NCBI RefSeq assembly: GCF_003054445.1
Contig: NC_042510.1
Coordinates: 682,001-746,000, forward strand
Direction: 5' to 3'
DNA length: 64,000 nt
Source: Pichia kudriavzevii
Taxonomy: Eukaryota; Ascomycota; Pichiomycetes; Pichiales; Pichiaceae
Numbering within the stretch: position 1 is the stretch's first letter; each line of letters opens with the position of its first letter. This document shows positions 9,748 to 18,080 of the stretch, piece by piece. Both the position numbers and the translations under genes were made by a program. Under the pieces are notes generated by a model that ran no database searches, was not told the origin of the DNA, and saw nothing but the letters and a program-made list of their open reading frames with translations.

Positions 9748-11023
9748 TCTCCGCTAAAGTGTATTTGCTCTATATGTAAAAGGAAACAGATTACTAACTG
9801 TATATGAGAAAATACTTGGATGTCCATAACTATCTCCTTCTCCAACACTTCGAAAAGTTGTCAGGCTCTCTCTTTCTCTACTTTTCTGATTTTTTTTCCC
9901 CTTTTTTCTAAACTCAACTGAAATTTTTAATGAGAAAAGTTTCTGAAAAGGGGAATATTCCCATTTCTCTTTTATGGAGATCCTTTTTTTTTTTCCCCTT
10001 AGTAATCGAAAAATTGAGTGAATAATAATATTATTATTATTATTATTTATTATTATTATTATTGTTATTATTATTCTTAATATTCTTAGTATTGAGCCAC
10101 CAATCGACGCGTCGCCACACCCTGAAGTTTATTAAACTCTTCATTTCCCTCTCGTGTTTTCCTCCCTGGTAGATATGACATCATTTGGATCCTGTAATCC
10201 CCAAATTACATCATAAAAACGTCTTGTTTAGCTTTTGCCTTGTTGACGGCATTCCAGTTCTGGGTTGTTTCCATATTTCGAAATTGCCACACACCACTAT
10301 GGACGTTCCATATGGTTCTCTGTCAATGCTGTGTTTATCTATGGGCGTTTTGGACATTCTCCATACGGTGAGAGGAACACACCAATCAACCAGTCCAGTG
10401 GGGGAGACAATCAACCACTAGATGGTGATGAGCAAATACTCAATGTAGTGTAACAAAGGGGGGAAGGGGGGGGAGGGGGCTCCATCTGTGGAACATGCGT
10501 ACAAGAAGTAACACAAAGTCCTACAACTCAGCCACATCGTATGTAGAAGACTTCCATTGCTGTCCAATCCGAAACTTCTAGAGCCGCCTTTCGGCTCCCA
10601 TTGCTAGTATTTCCAAGTTCTCCGTGTTTGGAGGCACATGGGCGGTCCGTCCACGTTGGTGTTGGTAAAACATGTCATATGCGGGTAAGGGAGACGAAAA
10701 CGGGGGTGAAGGGCACGCTCAGGGTGGATGGATTGATGAAGTGATAGTTACTGGTTTAGTGGTGGATGAGCTCCCGATGTGTTCTGTAAAGAGGTAAATA
10801 AATATTTCCGATGAGATTATTCTATAGCAGTATTGCGATATTGTACATTTCCCTCATTTCTCTCCCTCTCTCTCTCTACTGGTGCAAATAGTGTCCTATT
10901 TCTTCCTCTTCTTCCTTCACCGTTCACCGCTTGAAGTGTAAGGACAGTATCAAGCACTTGATTGTCTTGTTGCTGTTGTTGCTGCAGCTCTTTTTTTTTA
11001 TTGGTTGGTAAATAGAACCTACA
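9748..11023. promoter_or_regulatory. 1.3-kb gene-free region between TYW1 and the kinase gene
   Basis: Divergent promoter region. It contains poly-T blocks (9888-9995), an (ATT)n tract (10021-10077), the palindrome CGACGCGTCG with an ACGCGT core (10105-10114), and a G-rich run (10458-10479). A CT-rich microsatellite lies near 10861-10880. Open frames near 10185-10453 on both strands begin at non-ATG codons or are short, and nothing in them is recognisable. Confidence 0.6.
10458..10479 (+). other. G-quadruplex-capable G-run
   Basis: The + strand reads G6-AA-G8-A-G5, enough guanine tracts for an intramolecular G-quadruplex. It lies about 550 bases upstream of the kinase ATG. Confidence 0.6.
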
Positions 11024-13798
11024 ATGCCGCTTTTCAAAAGAGAACCGAAAACAACCCCAAATTCAGCTACAAACTCTACTAGAACATCCCCTAATTCGTC
11101 GCCAATTACCAATCATGGGTTCGACGCCAACCAGCCTACTCCGTTGACTTTACCGAATACCAAGTCGACCACGTCCATGACGTCAATGAATGGAGATACT
11201 GAAGGCAGGGTGTCGAGAAGTAGCTCCATGTCTCGTAAGTTCAAGAGTCTGTTCACCGGTGGTGGTAACAATAGTAATGGCAATGCTGAAAACAAACCAA
11301 ATAATGACGTGGACGTGCTCAAGAGCATCAAAAGCGGGACTTACCAACCTCCATTACCCATTCCCGACCGAAGTTTGGGCAGATCTACAAACAAACAAGT
11401 TGGTTCACGTTCAACAAATTTCAATGACAATGTCGATAACCTGCGGAAAATGACTATCAAGGAGCCAGAATTGAATGACATTGATTGTGAGTTGAATATC
11501 CCTGAAGACGAGGTGATTGAAACCCTCAAACAAGAACATGAGCAACAATTCCAAGATGATGGACATGGAGCTAGAGGGCAAGGACTAGGGAAAGAAGGAG
11601 AATATTCCCAGCACCCTAGGTTTAGATCATCGACTATTTCTACAATGTCCTTTAGGAATGCCAACGAATCGTCCAAGATTCCAGGTTCTCAACCAGCATC
11701 AAGTAGATCCAGGTCAAATTCAGCAAGTGATTCAAGAAGATTGAAGCATTCAGAAACTGTGAGTGTTGGTTCAACACATCTAAAGAATGAAAGAGATATA
11801 CGAATAAAATTATGTGATAGAATCTGTATCTATGAATTTGGCAGATGCCATGAACATGATTATTCTAAGTTCAAGACCCATTTGAATAAATCAAGTACTG
11901 GATTATTCAGTTGGATGAAGAAGAAAGAGAATAAATCAGAAAATGATGAATCTTATGCAATGATTGAAAAGTCAATCAGTTTGTTACCTGATAAGTATTC
12001 GGGTAATTTGATGAAGGTGAAAAATAACCCTAAAAATTATATCTGGAACTATGATGACGATGAAGAAGAGGATGGTGATGATGATTACGATTATGATGAT
12101 TATATCACTGATGATGATGAGGATGAGGATGAGGATGAGGATGGGTACACTGATAATCAGCATGTTAAACACAGAAAAAGTATTCATAGTATGCCTAGCT
12201 CTAGAAATTCTAATTTTGCAAAAAGTATTAAAAGTAATAGAAGTACACTTAGTAGGCAATCTAAACTGATAACAAGGCATTACAATAGTGATGATGAGTA
12301 TGAAGATGAAAATGATTATGAGAAGCATCTAGCAGAAAACGATTCTTCTGATAATGATGATAATATGGGAACTAAGGTAAAGGACACATCCAACAAAGTT
12401 GATCACGTTGGTAATAAAAGTGACGACAATTCTGATGGCAGTTACGAAGATGACGACGGTGATGATGACGATGATGATGATGATGATGATGATTTTGACG
12501 ATGAAATTGATAACATGATGATTGAACCTATTATTGGCAAAGAACAAGTTTTCCTCATCAACAGCATGTTAAGTAAAATTGAAAATCCTGATAAGTTCAT
12601 GGAAAGAGTGAGGGAAAAAGAACGCCTGGGAAAAGTGAAATTAACAATGGCCCAAAAATATGGGCATATTGAAGGAGTCATTGGTAAAGGTTCGTATGGT
12701 ACAGTTTGCATATCCTCCAAGACTGTGAATAATACCCAGGTATTCTATGCAATCAAGCAGATCAAAAGGAAACAAGGTGAATCTCTTCGTCATTTTGGAA
12801 ATCGTGTCACTAGTGAGTTTATGATTTCATCTTCGTTGACCCATCAGGCAGTGATCAATGTTTATGACTTGATGGTTGATCCAATATCTCTGACATACTC
12901 TGAAATCATGGAGTTCATACCATGCGGTGATTTGTTTTCTTTAATTTCAAACACTAATGGTTTGAACATAGTTGAATGTGATTGTTTCTTCAAGCAAATC
13001 CTAAATGCGATAACCTACCTACATTCGGTTGGTGTTTCACATAATGATTTGAAGGTGGAAAATTTATTGTTGACACGTAAGGGTCAATTGAAAATAACAG
13101 ATTTTGGTACTTCTGCTGTATTTAAGACAGCCTGGGAGAACGAAGTTCAGTTGTCTTTAGGCGCTTGTGGTTCTGAGAGATATGTTGCACCAGAACAATA
13201 TATCAAAGACCTGGAATATGATCCACGATTGGGTGATGTTTGGTCTCTAGGTGTTATTTACTTAACCATGTATTATGGGAAATATTCTTGGGAAGCTTCC
13301 AAATTGGACGATGAAAGTTTTACGAGATATGTCGAAACTAGAGCAAAATATGATTATTCTAGGAAAAGCACAACTAGAGCCCACCAATTTTTATGTTTGA
13401 GGAGAGGTGCATATCCCCCAATTGAAAATATCAAAGGTGGTATTCAACATACTTGGGTATCTAAAGGTGGTGTCAGAGACGGAAATAGTAGGGAAAACGA
13501 GGAGGAACTAATCAACGACTCCAGAAGGTATGTGCTATACAATATATTGAATCCTGATCCAACATTTAGAATGAGAACTTACCAGATTTGGCAAAGTGAA
13601 TGGATTAAGAACTTTAGAGTCTGTGATGCCGGAAGAGGGTATGTCAGTTATGATAATTATATCGAGATGGCAATGAAAAGTGTCCGCGATATCCAGGCAA
13701 AAGAAAGAGACAGAGAAATGGAAAGAGACAAGGACAAGGATAGGGAAAAAAGTAAGGAACAAAAGAAAAGCCATGGATTTTTAGGATTCAAAGTCTAA
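11024..13798 (+). CDS. Ser/Thr protein kinase of the NPR1/HAL5 type
   Basis: A 924-residue protein with a long disordered N-terminus, several acidic runs (about 345-375 and 470-500) and a C-terminal kinase domain. Kinase landmarks: Gly loop GKGSYG from 554, Lys K578 in YAIKQIK, catalytic loop H673-N674-D675-L-K, metal motif D693-F-G, and a CGSERYVAPE activation segment followed by YDPRLGDVWSLGV. The last pattern resembles the fungal NPR1/HAL5/SAT4 family, which controls nutrient and ion transporters. HND instead of the usual HRD makes it a non-RD kinase, although the catalytic Asp is kept. The C-terminal tail is Lys/Glu/Asp-rich (REMERDKDKDREKSKEQKK). I cannot name the exact orthologue. Confidence 0.85.
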   Translation: MPLFKREPKTTPNSATNSTRTSPNSSPITNHGFDANQPTPLTLPNTKSTTSMTSMNGDTEGRVSRSSSMSRKFKSLFTGGGNNSNGNAENKPNNDVDVLKSIKSGTYQPPLPIPDRSLGRSTNKQVGSRSTNFNDNVDNLRKMTIKEPELNDIDCELNIPEDEVIETLKQEHEQQFQDDGHGARGQGLGKEGEYSQHPRFRSSTISTMSFRNANESSKIPGSQPASSRSRSNSASDSRRLKHSETVSVGSTHLKNERDIRIKLCDRICIYEFGRCHEHDYSKFKTHLNKSSTGLFSWMKKKENKSENDESYAMIEKSISLLPDKYSGNLMKVKNNPKNYIWNYDDDEEEDGDDDYDYDDYITDDDEDEDEDEDGYTDNQHVKHRKSIHSMPSSRNSNFAKSIKSNRSTLSRQSKLITRHYNSDDEYEDENDYEKHLAENDSSDNDDNMGTKVKDTSNKVDHVGNKSDDNSDGSYEDDDGDDDDDDDDDDDFDDEIDNMMIEPIIGKEQVFLINSMLSKIENPDKFMERVREKERLGKVKLTMAQKYGHIEGVIGKGSYGTVCISSKTVNNTQVFYAIKQIKRKQGESLRHFGNRVTSEFMISSSLTHQAVINVYDLMVDPISLTYSEIMEFIPCGDLFSLISNTNGLNIVECDCFFKQILNAITYLHSVGVSHNDLKVENLLLTRKGQLKITDFGTSAVFKTAWENEVQLSLGACGSERYVAPEQYIKDLEYDPRLGDVWSLGVIYLTMYYGKYSWEASKLDDESFTRYVETRAKYDYSRKSTTRAHQFLCLRRGAYPPIENIKGGIQHTWVSKGGVRDGNSRENEEELINDSRRYVLYNILNPDPTFRMRTYQIWQSEWIKNFRVCDAGRGYVSYDNYIEMAMKSVRDIQAKERDREMERDKDKDREKSKEQKKSHGFLGFKV

Positions 13799-13983
13799 TG
13801 TAAGGTATAAACTATAATAATGTATAATAACTAATCAAAATCTCATGACAATAAAATATCGAAAACTGATTAAAGAATGCGAATATTCCTTTAGATGTAT
13901 GAACTTAAGAGATATTATTTTTTTATAGAATTTAAAAAAATCACATTACAAACCGATTAAAAGACCAAATTTATAAGATAAAT

Positions 13984-14643
13984 TTAGTTAACGAAGTAGT
14001 GTGGGAATTCCTTGAAGTTTTCTTCTAAAGAACCCTTCTTGGACAAGAACTTGACGTAAGCACCATCTTCCTTAACCTCATTGTTTTGTCTCTTAGCAAC
14101 GTATTCGTCTCTGTTTAAGTTGGTGAAACCCCACTTCTTAGAGATGATGATTCTTTGTTGACCTGGGAACTTGTATCTAGCTCTTCTTAAACCTTCAATG
14201 ACAACATCCTTGTTGGAGTCCTTGGTTCTGATGGAGATCAAGACTTGACCAATGGTAACTCTAGCAGCAGTACCGTGTGGCTTACCCCAAGCACCTCTCA
14301 TACCTTGTTGCAATCTATCCGCACCAGCACATGACAACATCTTGTTGATTCTTAAGACGTGGAATGGATGGACTCTGACTCTCATGTGGAAAGATTCTCT
14401 ACCAGATTGAGTAGTGATGTACTTGTTTGCACAAATACGTGCAGCTTCTAAAGCTTCAGATGACAATTGTTCAATTTCGTTAGAAACTAAATGGACACAT
14501 AATGGGAAGTCATCAACAGAAGCCTTCTTTCTACCTAAATCAAAAATTCTAATCTTTGGGTCTGGGACACCTCTGTTGTATCTAGACTTTGGGAAAGGCT
14601 TGTTCTTACAGTATCTGTAACATCTAGCTGGTCTTCTAGCCAT
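13984..14643 (-). CDS. RPL10: 60S ribosomal protein L10 (uL16)
   Basis: Large-subunit protein that joins late in cytoplasmic 60S maturation and contacts the P-site and A-site tRNA region. The 219 residues (family 221) are nearly collinear with known Rpl10: [74 protein letters not shown], then the P-site loop [20 protein letters not shown]. Codons are strongly biased (AGA for Arg, TTG for Leu, AAG for Lys), as expected for a highly expressed gene. The coding part is uninterrupted, but a probable intron lies in the 5' UTR (separate entry). It is divergent from BUD20. Confidence 0.98.
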   Translation of the reverse strand: MARRPARCYRYCKNKPFPKSRYNRGVPDPKIRIFDLGRKKASVDDFPLCVHLVSNEIEQLSSEALEAARICANKYITTQSGRESFHMRVRVHPFHVLRINKMLSCAGADRLQQGMRGAWGKPHGTAARVTIGQVLISIRTKDSNKDVVIEGLRRARYKFPGQQRIIISKKWGFTNLNRDEYVAKRQNNEVKEDGAYVKFLSKKGSLEENFKEFPHYFVN

Positions 14644-14654
14644 CTTGTATTAAT

Positions 14655-15109
14655 CTATAGAGATAAAAGAATAGTTGATGTTGTTAGTAACCAGTTAAAT
14701 AATGGAAAGGCAAAATAGATTAATAATCAAAAACTATGGAGAAGACTTCCTTCTTATATCCTAATGGAGACAGGTTGGTAAAAAGTGGTTATTAAAAAAA
14801 AAACTCTTCAATTATTTTTTCTGCTGAATTGATTACTAATTGTCCCTTTTTTGCAAATAGCCACAATATTTACGGCAAGTAAAATAAAACTAAACACTTG
14901 ATATGAAATCACCCTAGCACCATTATTCGTTTGAAACAATTATTTGGCTATTGTAACTTCTTAATAACAATTTAGTCAAGTTACTTATTACCTTGGGATT
15001 ATTTCAAGAGTTAAACTTGAAATAATCGTCGTCTCCCTTAATCACCAGTTTCCTCCCCTAAGTAAATGAATACCATCTATTTTTGTTGTCTGTCTCATGT
15101 TGTACATAC
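14655..15109 (-). other. Probable 5'-UTR intron of RPL10
   Basis: On the minus strand a perfect donor GTATGT (15109-15104) is followed by a perfect branch point TACTAAC (14689-14683). The first AG after the branch point is TATAG, ending at 14655, only 11 bases before the RPL10 ATG. The 455-nt length is typical of ribosomal-protein introns in yeast. Exon 1 would be entirely non-coding. Its 5' end is not determinable from sequence. Confidence 0.78.
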
Positions 15110-15684
15110 GTTCTTTGGTTAAGGGTTTCGGTAAATGGATTTCTAAACCAGTGTCGACCCAAATGAAAAATATGATTAATACTAGCATTTTGGGAACCAT
15201 GGACTGTTCCCTTTCCAGAATTGCAACCTCACCTCCACTACAGAGGGGGAGATCGGGGGCTATCCGCGCTCCACAAAAAAAACGCAGTCACACGGGGGGG
15301 TTAATGTTCTGGGGTTTTTCATCTCTAGTGCGCTAAAAGTTAGAAACGAGGGGAGAATCAATGCTAAAAGCTATAAATATTTAGCGTCTCATTCTGTTCA
15401 ATTGCCTGAAAAGGAAGGCCAGTATTTGCTTGCGGTGCGCGGTGTTAATCAGATCACGTGCACACCACGTGCTCATGCGCCCCAAAATAAAAAATGGTTG
15501 TGGCGCATGTTCCATTTTGTTCTTTTTTTTTTTTCTTAGGAACATGAAAATTTCACAATTTTTTCGTATCTGTAAAAAAAAGTAAAAAAAGCACAACCTG
15601 TTTTATAGTTATTCAAAGACACTAGCACGTTGTTCAAAGTTTTCCAAGCCTGGTGCAATTGACTATTAGAAGCAAAGATCGAGA
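15110..15684. promoter_or_regulatory. Divergent RPL10 / BUD20 promoter
   Basis: The region upstream of the putative RPL10 exon 1 and of BUD20. It contains poly-A and poly-G runs near 15275-15300, a pair of E-boxes (separate entry), T-rich tracts at 15520-15585 and TGAAAATTTCA at about 15545, which resembles a degenerate RRPE element. No other gene is supported; a 79-codon frame at 15097 overlaps the intron donor and looks spurious. Confidence 0.6.
15455..15471. promoter_or_regulatory. Paired CACGTG E-boxes (Cbf1-type)
   Basis: CACGTG at 15455-15460 and again at 15466-15471, five bases apart. The site is 214 bases upstream of the BUD20 ATG and 346 bases upstream of the RPL10 intron donor. CACGTG is the binding core of Cbf1, which is encoded in this same window. 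Confidence 0.65.
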
Positions 15685-16242
15685 ATGGGTAGATATTCCG
15701 TTAAGAGGTACAAGACCAAGAGAATGACCAGACAGCTGGATCAAATTTTCGATGATTTATCAACCCCAGAATCCATTCAGAAATTGAAAAACCAAGAAGA
15801 AGATGAAACCCTACCTGGTATGGGACAGTACTACTGTGTTCAGTGCGCAAAGTATTTCTTTGATAACACCTCGTTGAAAGGCCACATCCGTGGGAAAGTC
15901 CACAAGCGTCGAGTTAAAGAACTAAAAGTAAAACCTTATACCCCGGAAGAAGCAGATTTTGCTGCTGGTGTTAATGTGGAGAAGTATTTGGACAGAGTCA
16001 ATAAATATAAAAATGAGGAAGAACAGAGAAGATTAATGGAGGCAGAATTATTGAAGAATCAAACTGAAGAATATGAGCTACGTGACAGACAAAAATGGGA
16101 ACAGATGTACCCAGAAAAGGCTGTTGAAGAAGCACAAAAAAAACTCGAGCAAGAGTCTCTAGAGAAAAAAAGGGCTCTTAAGAAAGCCCAGAAATACGAG
16201 TTAGAGCCCCTCACTGATGATGAAATTCAGATTGATCCATAA
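15685..16242 (+). CDS. BUD20: Pre-60S shuttling zinc-finger protein Bud20
   Basis: C2H2 zinc-finger protein that binds pre-60S particles and helps export them from the nucleus. Of 185 residues, the first 80 are the conserved part: MGRYSVKRYKTKRMTR, then DLSTPESIQKL, then a finger with C51, C54, H67 and H73 (C-x2-C-x12-H-x5-H), then GKVHKRRVKELK. The Lys/Glu-rich coiled-coil tail is longer than some relatives. Start at the ATG of the conserved MGRYSVKR. Sharing a promoter with RPL10, another 60S-pathway gene, fits coordinated expression. Confidence 0.95.
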   Translation: MGRYSVKRYKTKRMTRQLDQIFDDLSTPESIQKLKNQEEDETLPGMGQYYCVQCAKYFFDNTSLKGHIRGKVHKRRVKELKVKPYTPEEADFAAGVNVEKYLDRVNKYKNEEEQRRLMEAELLKNQTEEYELRDRQKWEQMYPEKAVEEAQKKLEQESLEKKRALKKAQKYELEPLTDDEIQIDP

Positions 16243-16366
16243 TCTATAATTCAATCCTTAATTGGCTCTATATTGTAAAGTTTCATTTTTCTTTGGCAAC
16301 AACATGTTGTATATATAGTATATATCCGAATCGCTTTATCAGAGATACACAAAATCATTACAGGCC

Positions 16367-17809
16367 TCAGCGCAAGTCCTTGACTTTGAATGTTAGACCA
16401 GTTTTGATAACAACATGGCCGGATGAAACTTGTTTGTTGCTTACTCTATTACAGTCAACGTATAAGTTTGGTTCCTCGTGCGGGTGAAAGCCTGACTGGC
16501 TACAGTTTGTTATAGTTGGCACCCCTGGTGGATCAGTTAACCTGAAAACCCCTAGTTTCTTAGAGTGATGATCAGTTGGCGCACACACAATTGCAATTGC
16601 TTCATTTAACATAATCTGGTAGGAATTTTGGGTATGTAAATCTATTGATGACAGAAAACAAGACTGCGTCGGATGGGTATGGATCCAGCCAAGAATGAAC
16701 AGATCCGGATCTTCATTTTCAATATATTCGAACATTTTTTCCTCATTCAAGGTAGAACAGGTGTCTGATGTTGACTCTTGTTCCGGAATTAACAGGTGGG
16801 TAATAAAAAAGGCATTTCTATTCAGTTTACCTATTAGTATACCACAGGTCTCTAGTTTCTTTGATGTATTAGGTTCGGCTATCTCTAAAAATCGCTGGGG
16901 CAAATCTGCCGGAAGATATAGTGTTCTCAATGGAGCACCTCCTTCTGTGAAATTAACTGTTTTATGATTCGCTTCTGACTTCACTTTAGGTTTCTGCAAA
17001 CTTACTTGGTTGGCGCCGCTTGGTGCAGAAACTAAATCATAGGATGGAGCATTATTTTTCGAGATTGCAGGGTAAGAGGGTAACTTTGGCGCCTTGCTCA
17101 TCTGAGAATATGCATAGCTCTCGTCTTCTGCAATAGCAGTGTCGTTTATTGATGGATAAGAGGGCACCTGTAGGTTTGGACGGTTTTCAAACTCAGTAGA
17201 TGAAGTAGTCGATAATGACCGAAGCTTGTTCAATAACTCACGATCGTCTGAATGCATTGAGGACTTACGCCTTTCAATACTCCTCCGCATTTCTTGTAAT
17301 TGCTTTTCACCCCGTTCTTTCCTCTCTAAAAACTTCTTTCTTTGCAATTCCCTTGCTTCTTCAAGCGCCATTTCTACTTTTTTATAGTCTATATATTCTT
17401 TGCGAATTTCACTCATTAAATGCTCCGAACGATCCATTGCCATTGAAAGATTGGGTAGTAATTTCACATACTCAGCATATACCTCACTATCCTTGCTGGT
17501 CTTATTCTTTTTGAACGCCATTTTGCTCCTTTTTAGCTCGGATCTACTGGATACTTGATTGGCAATCAAGTCAACAAACCTTGAATATAGCACAAATGCA
17601 TCCTCTCTTGCACCCTCCTTATCGTAGGATCGAGCATTCCTCAGAATACCATTTGCGGATTTCAGAAGTAAGTGCAACGGATACTTGCTCTCGTACATCT
17701 TCGACCTGGAAATTAGTATTTTCGGATCAATTGGCGGATTTAGTGGAGAACTAAATGACGAGCCGGATGTACTTGATGTAGACGAAAGTGATCTCCTCTC
17801 TCTGCCCAT
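16367..17809 (-). CDS. AMSH-family JAMM deubiquitinase (STAMBP/Sst2 type)
   Basis: Zinc metalloprotease expected to cleave Lys63-linked ubiquitin chains at endosomes. Length is 480 residues from the ATG at 17809; the frame opens upstream only from a TTG. The N-terminal third is helical and resembles the USP8-dimerisation/MIT-like region of AMSH (SANGILRNARSYDKEGAREDAFVLYSRF). A long coiled coil and a Ser/Pro linker with SYPSI / SYPAI motifs follow. The C-terminal MPN+ domain has ETCGILIGKL and the full metal motif H377-T-H379-x7-S387-x2-D390, and a catalytic-type Glu in ETCG. All JAMM ligands are present, so it is probably active. S. cerevisiae has only a reduced relative (Rfu1); S. pombe Sst2 is the better comparison. 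Confidence 0.88.
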   Translation of the reverse strand: MGRERRSLSSTSSTSGSSFSSPLNPPIDPKILISRSKMYESKYPLHLLLKSANGILRNARSYDKEGAREDAFVLYSRFVDLIANQVSSRSELKRSKMAFKKNKTSKDSEVYAEYVKLLPNLSMAMDRSEHLMSEIRKEYIDYKKVEMALEEARELQRKKFLERKERGEKQLQEMRRSIERRKSSMHSDDRELLNKLRSLSTTSSTEFENRPNLQVPSYPSINDTAIAEDESYAYSQMSKAPKLPSYPAISKNNAPSYDLVSAPSGANQVSLQKPKVKSEANHKTVNFTEGGAPLRTLYLPADLPQRFLEIAEPNTSKKLETCGILIGKLNRNAFFITHLLIPEQESTSDTCSTLNEEKMFEYIENEDPDLFILGWIHTHPTQSCFLSSIDLHTQNSYQIMLNEAIAIVCAPTDHHSKKLGVFRLTDPPGVPTITNCSQSGFHPHEEPNLYVDCNRVSNKQVSSGHVVIKTGLTFKVKDLR

Positions 17810-18080
17810 TTTGGTTCCAAAGTTATTAATTGATTGATTTATCGCCAAATGGTAAAGAGTGTACCATTTCTTTAATCACACAGTTGAGCTGCAAGAAAGG
17901 GTGTTTGCCTTTGTACATGAAAAGGCTTGATAAATTGTTTCGCAATCTATGAAAATTACAAGCGAAACATGCTCGTCACATCAAGAAGGGGCTCAGCGTA
18001 TTATAAATAACCGTTACAGTATTTACCTGGTTTAATTTTATTATGAATGCCAACAAAACTACAAAAAAAAACTAGGTTTA

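Noticed and set aside
9792-9798. TACTAAC upstream of TYW1
   Set aside because: It is on the + strand, whereas TYW1 is on the minus strand, and there is no + strand gene or donor nearby.
14910-14916. ACCCTAG, a Tbf1-type core near RPL10
   Set aside because: It falls inside the probable RPL10 intron and is a single short match.
15097-15336. 79-codon ATG frame in the RPL10 leader
   Set aside because: Overlaps the strong intron donor for RPL10 and has no coding signal.
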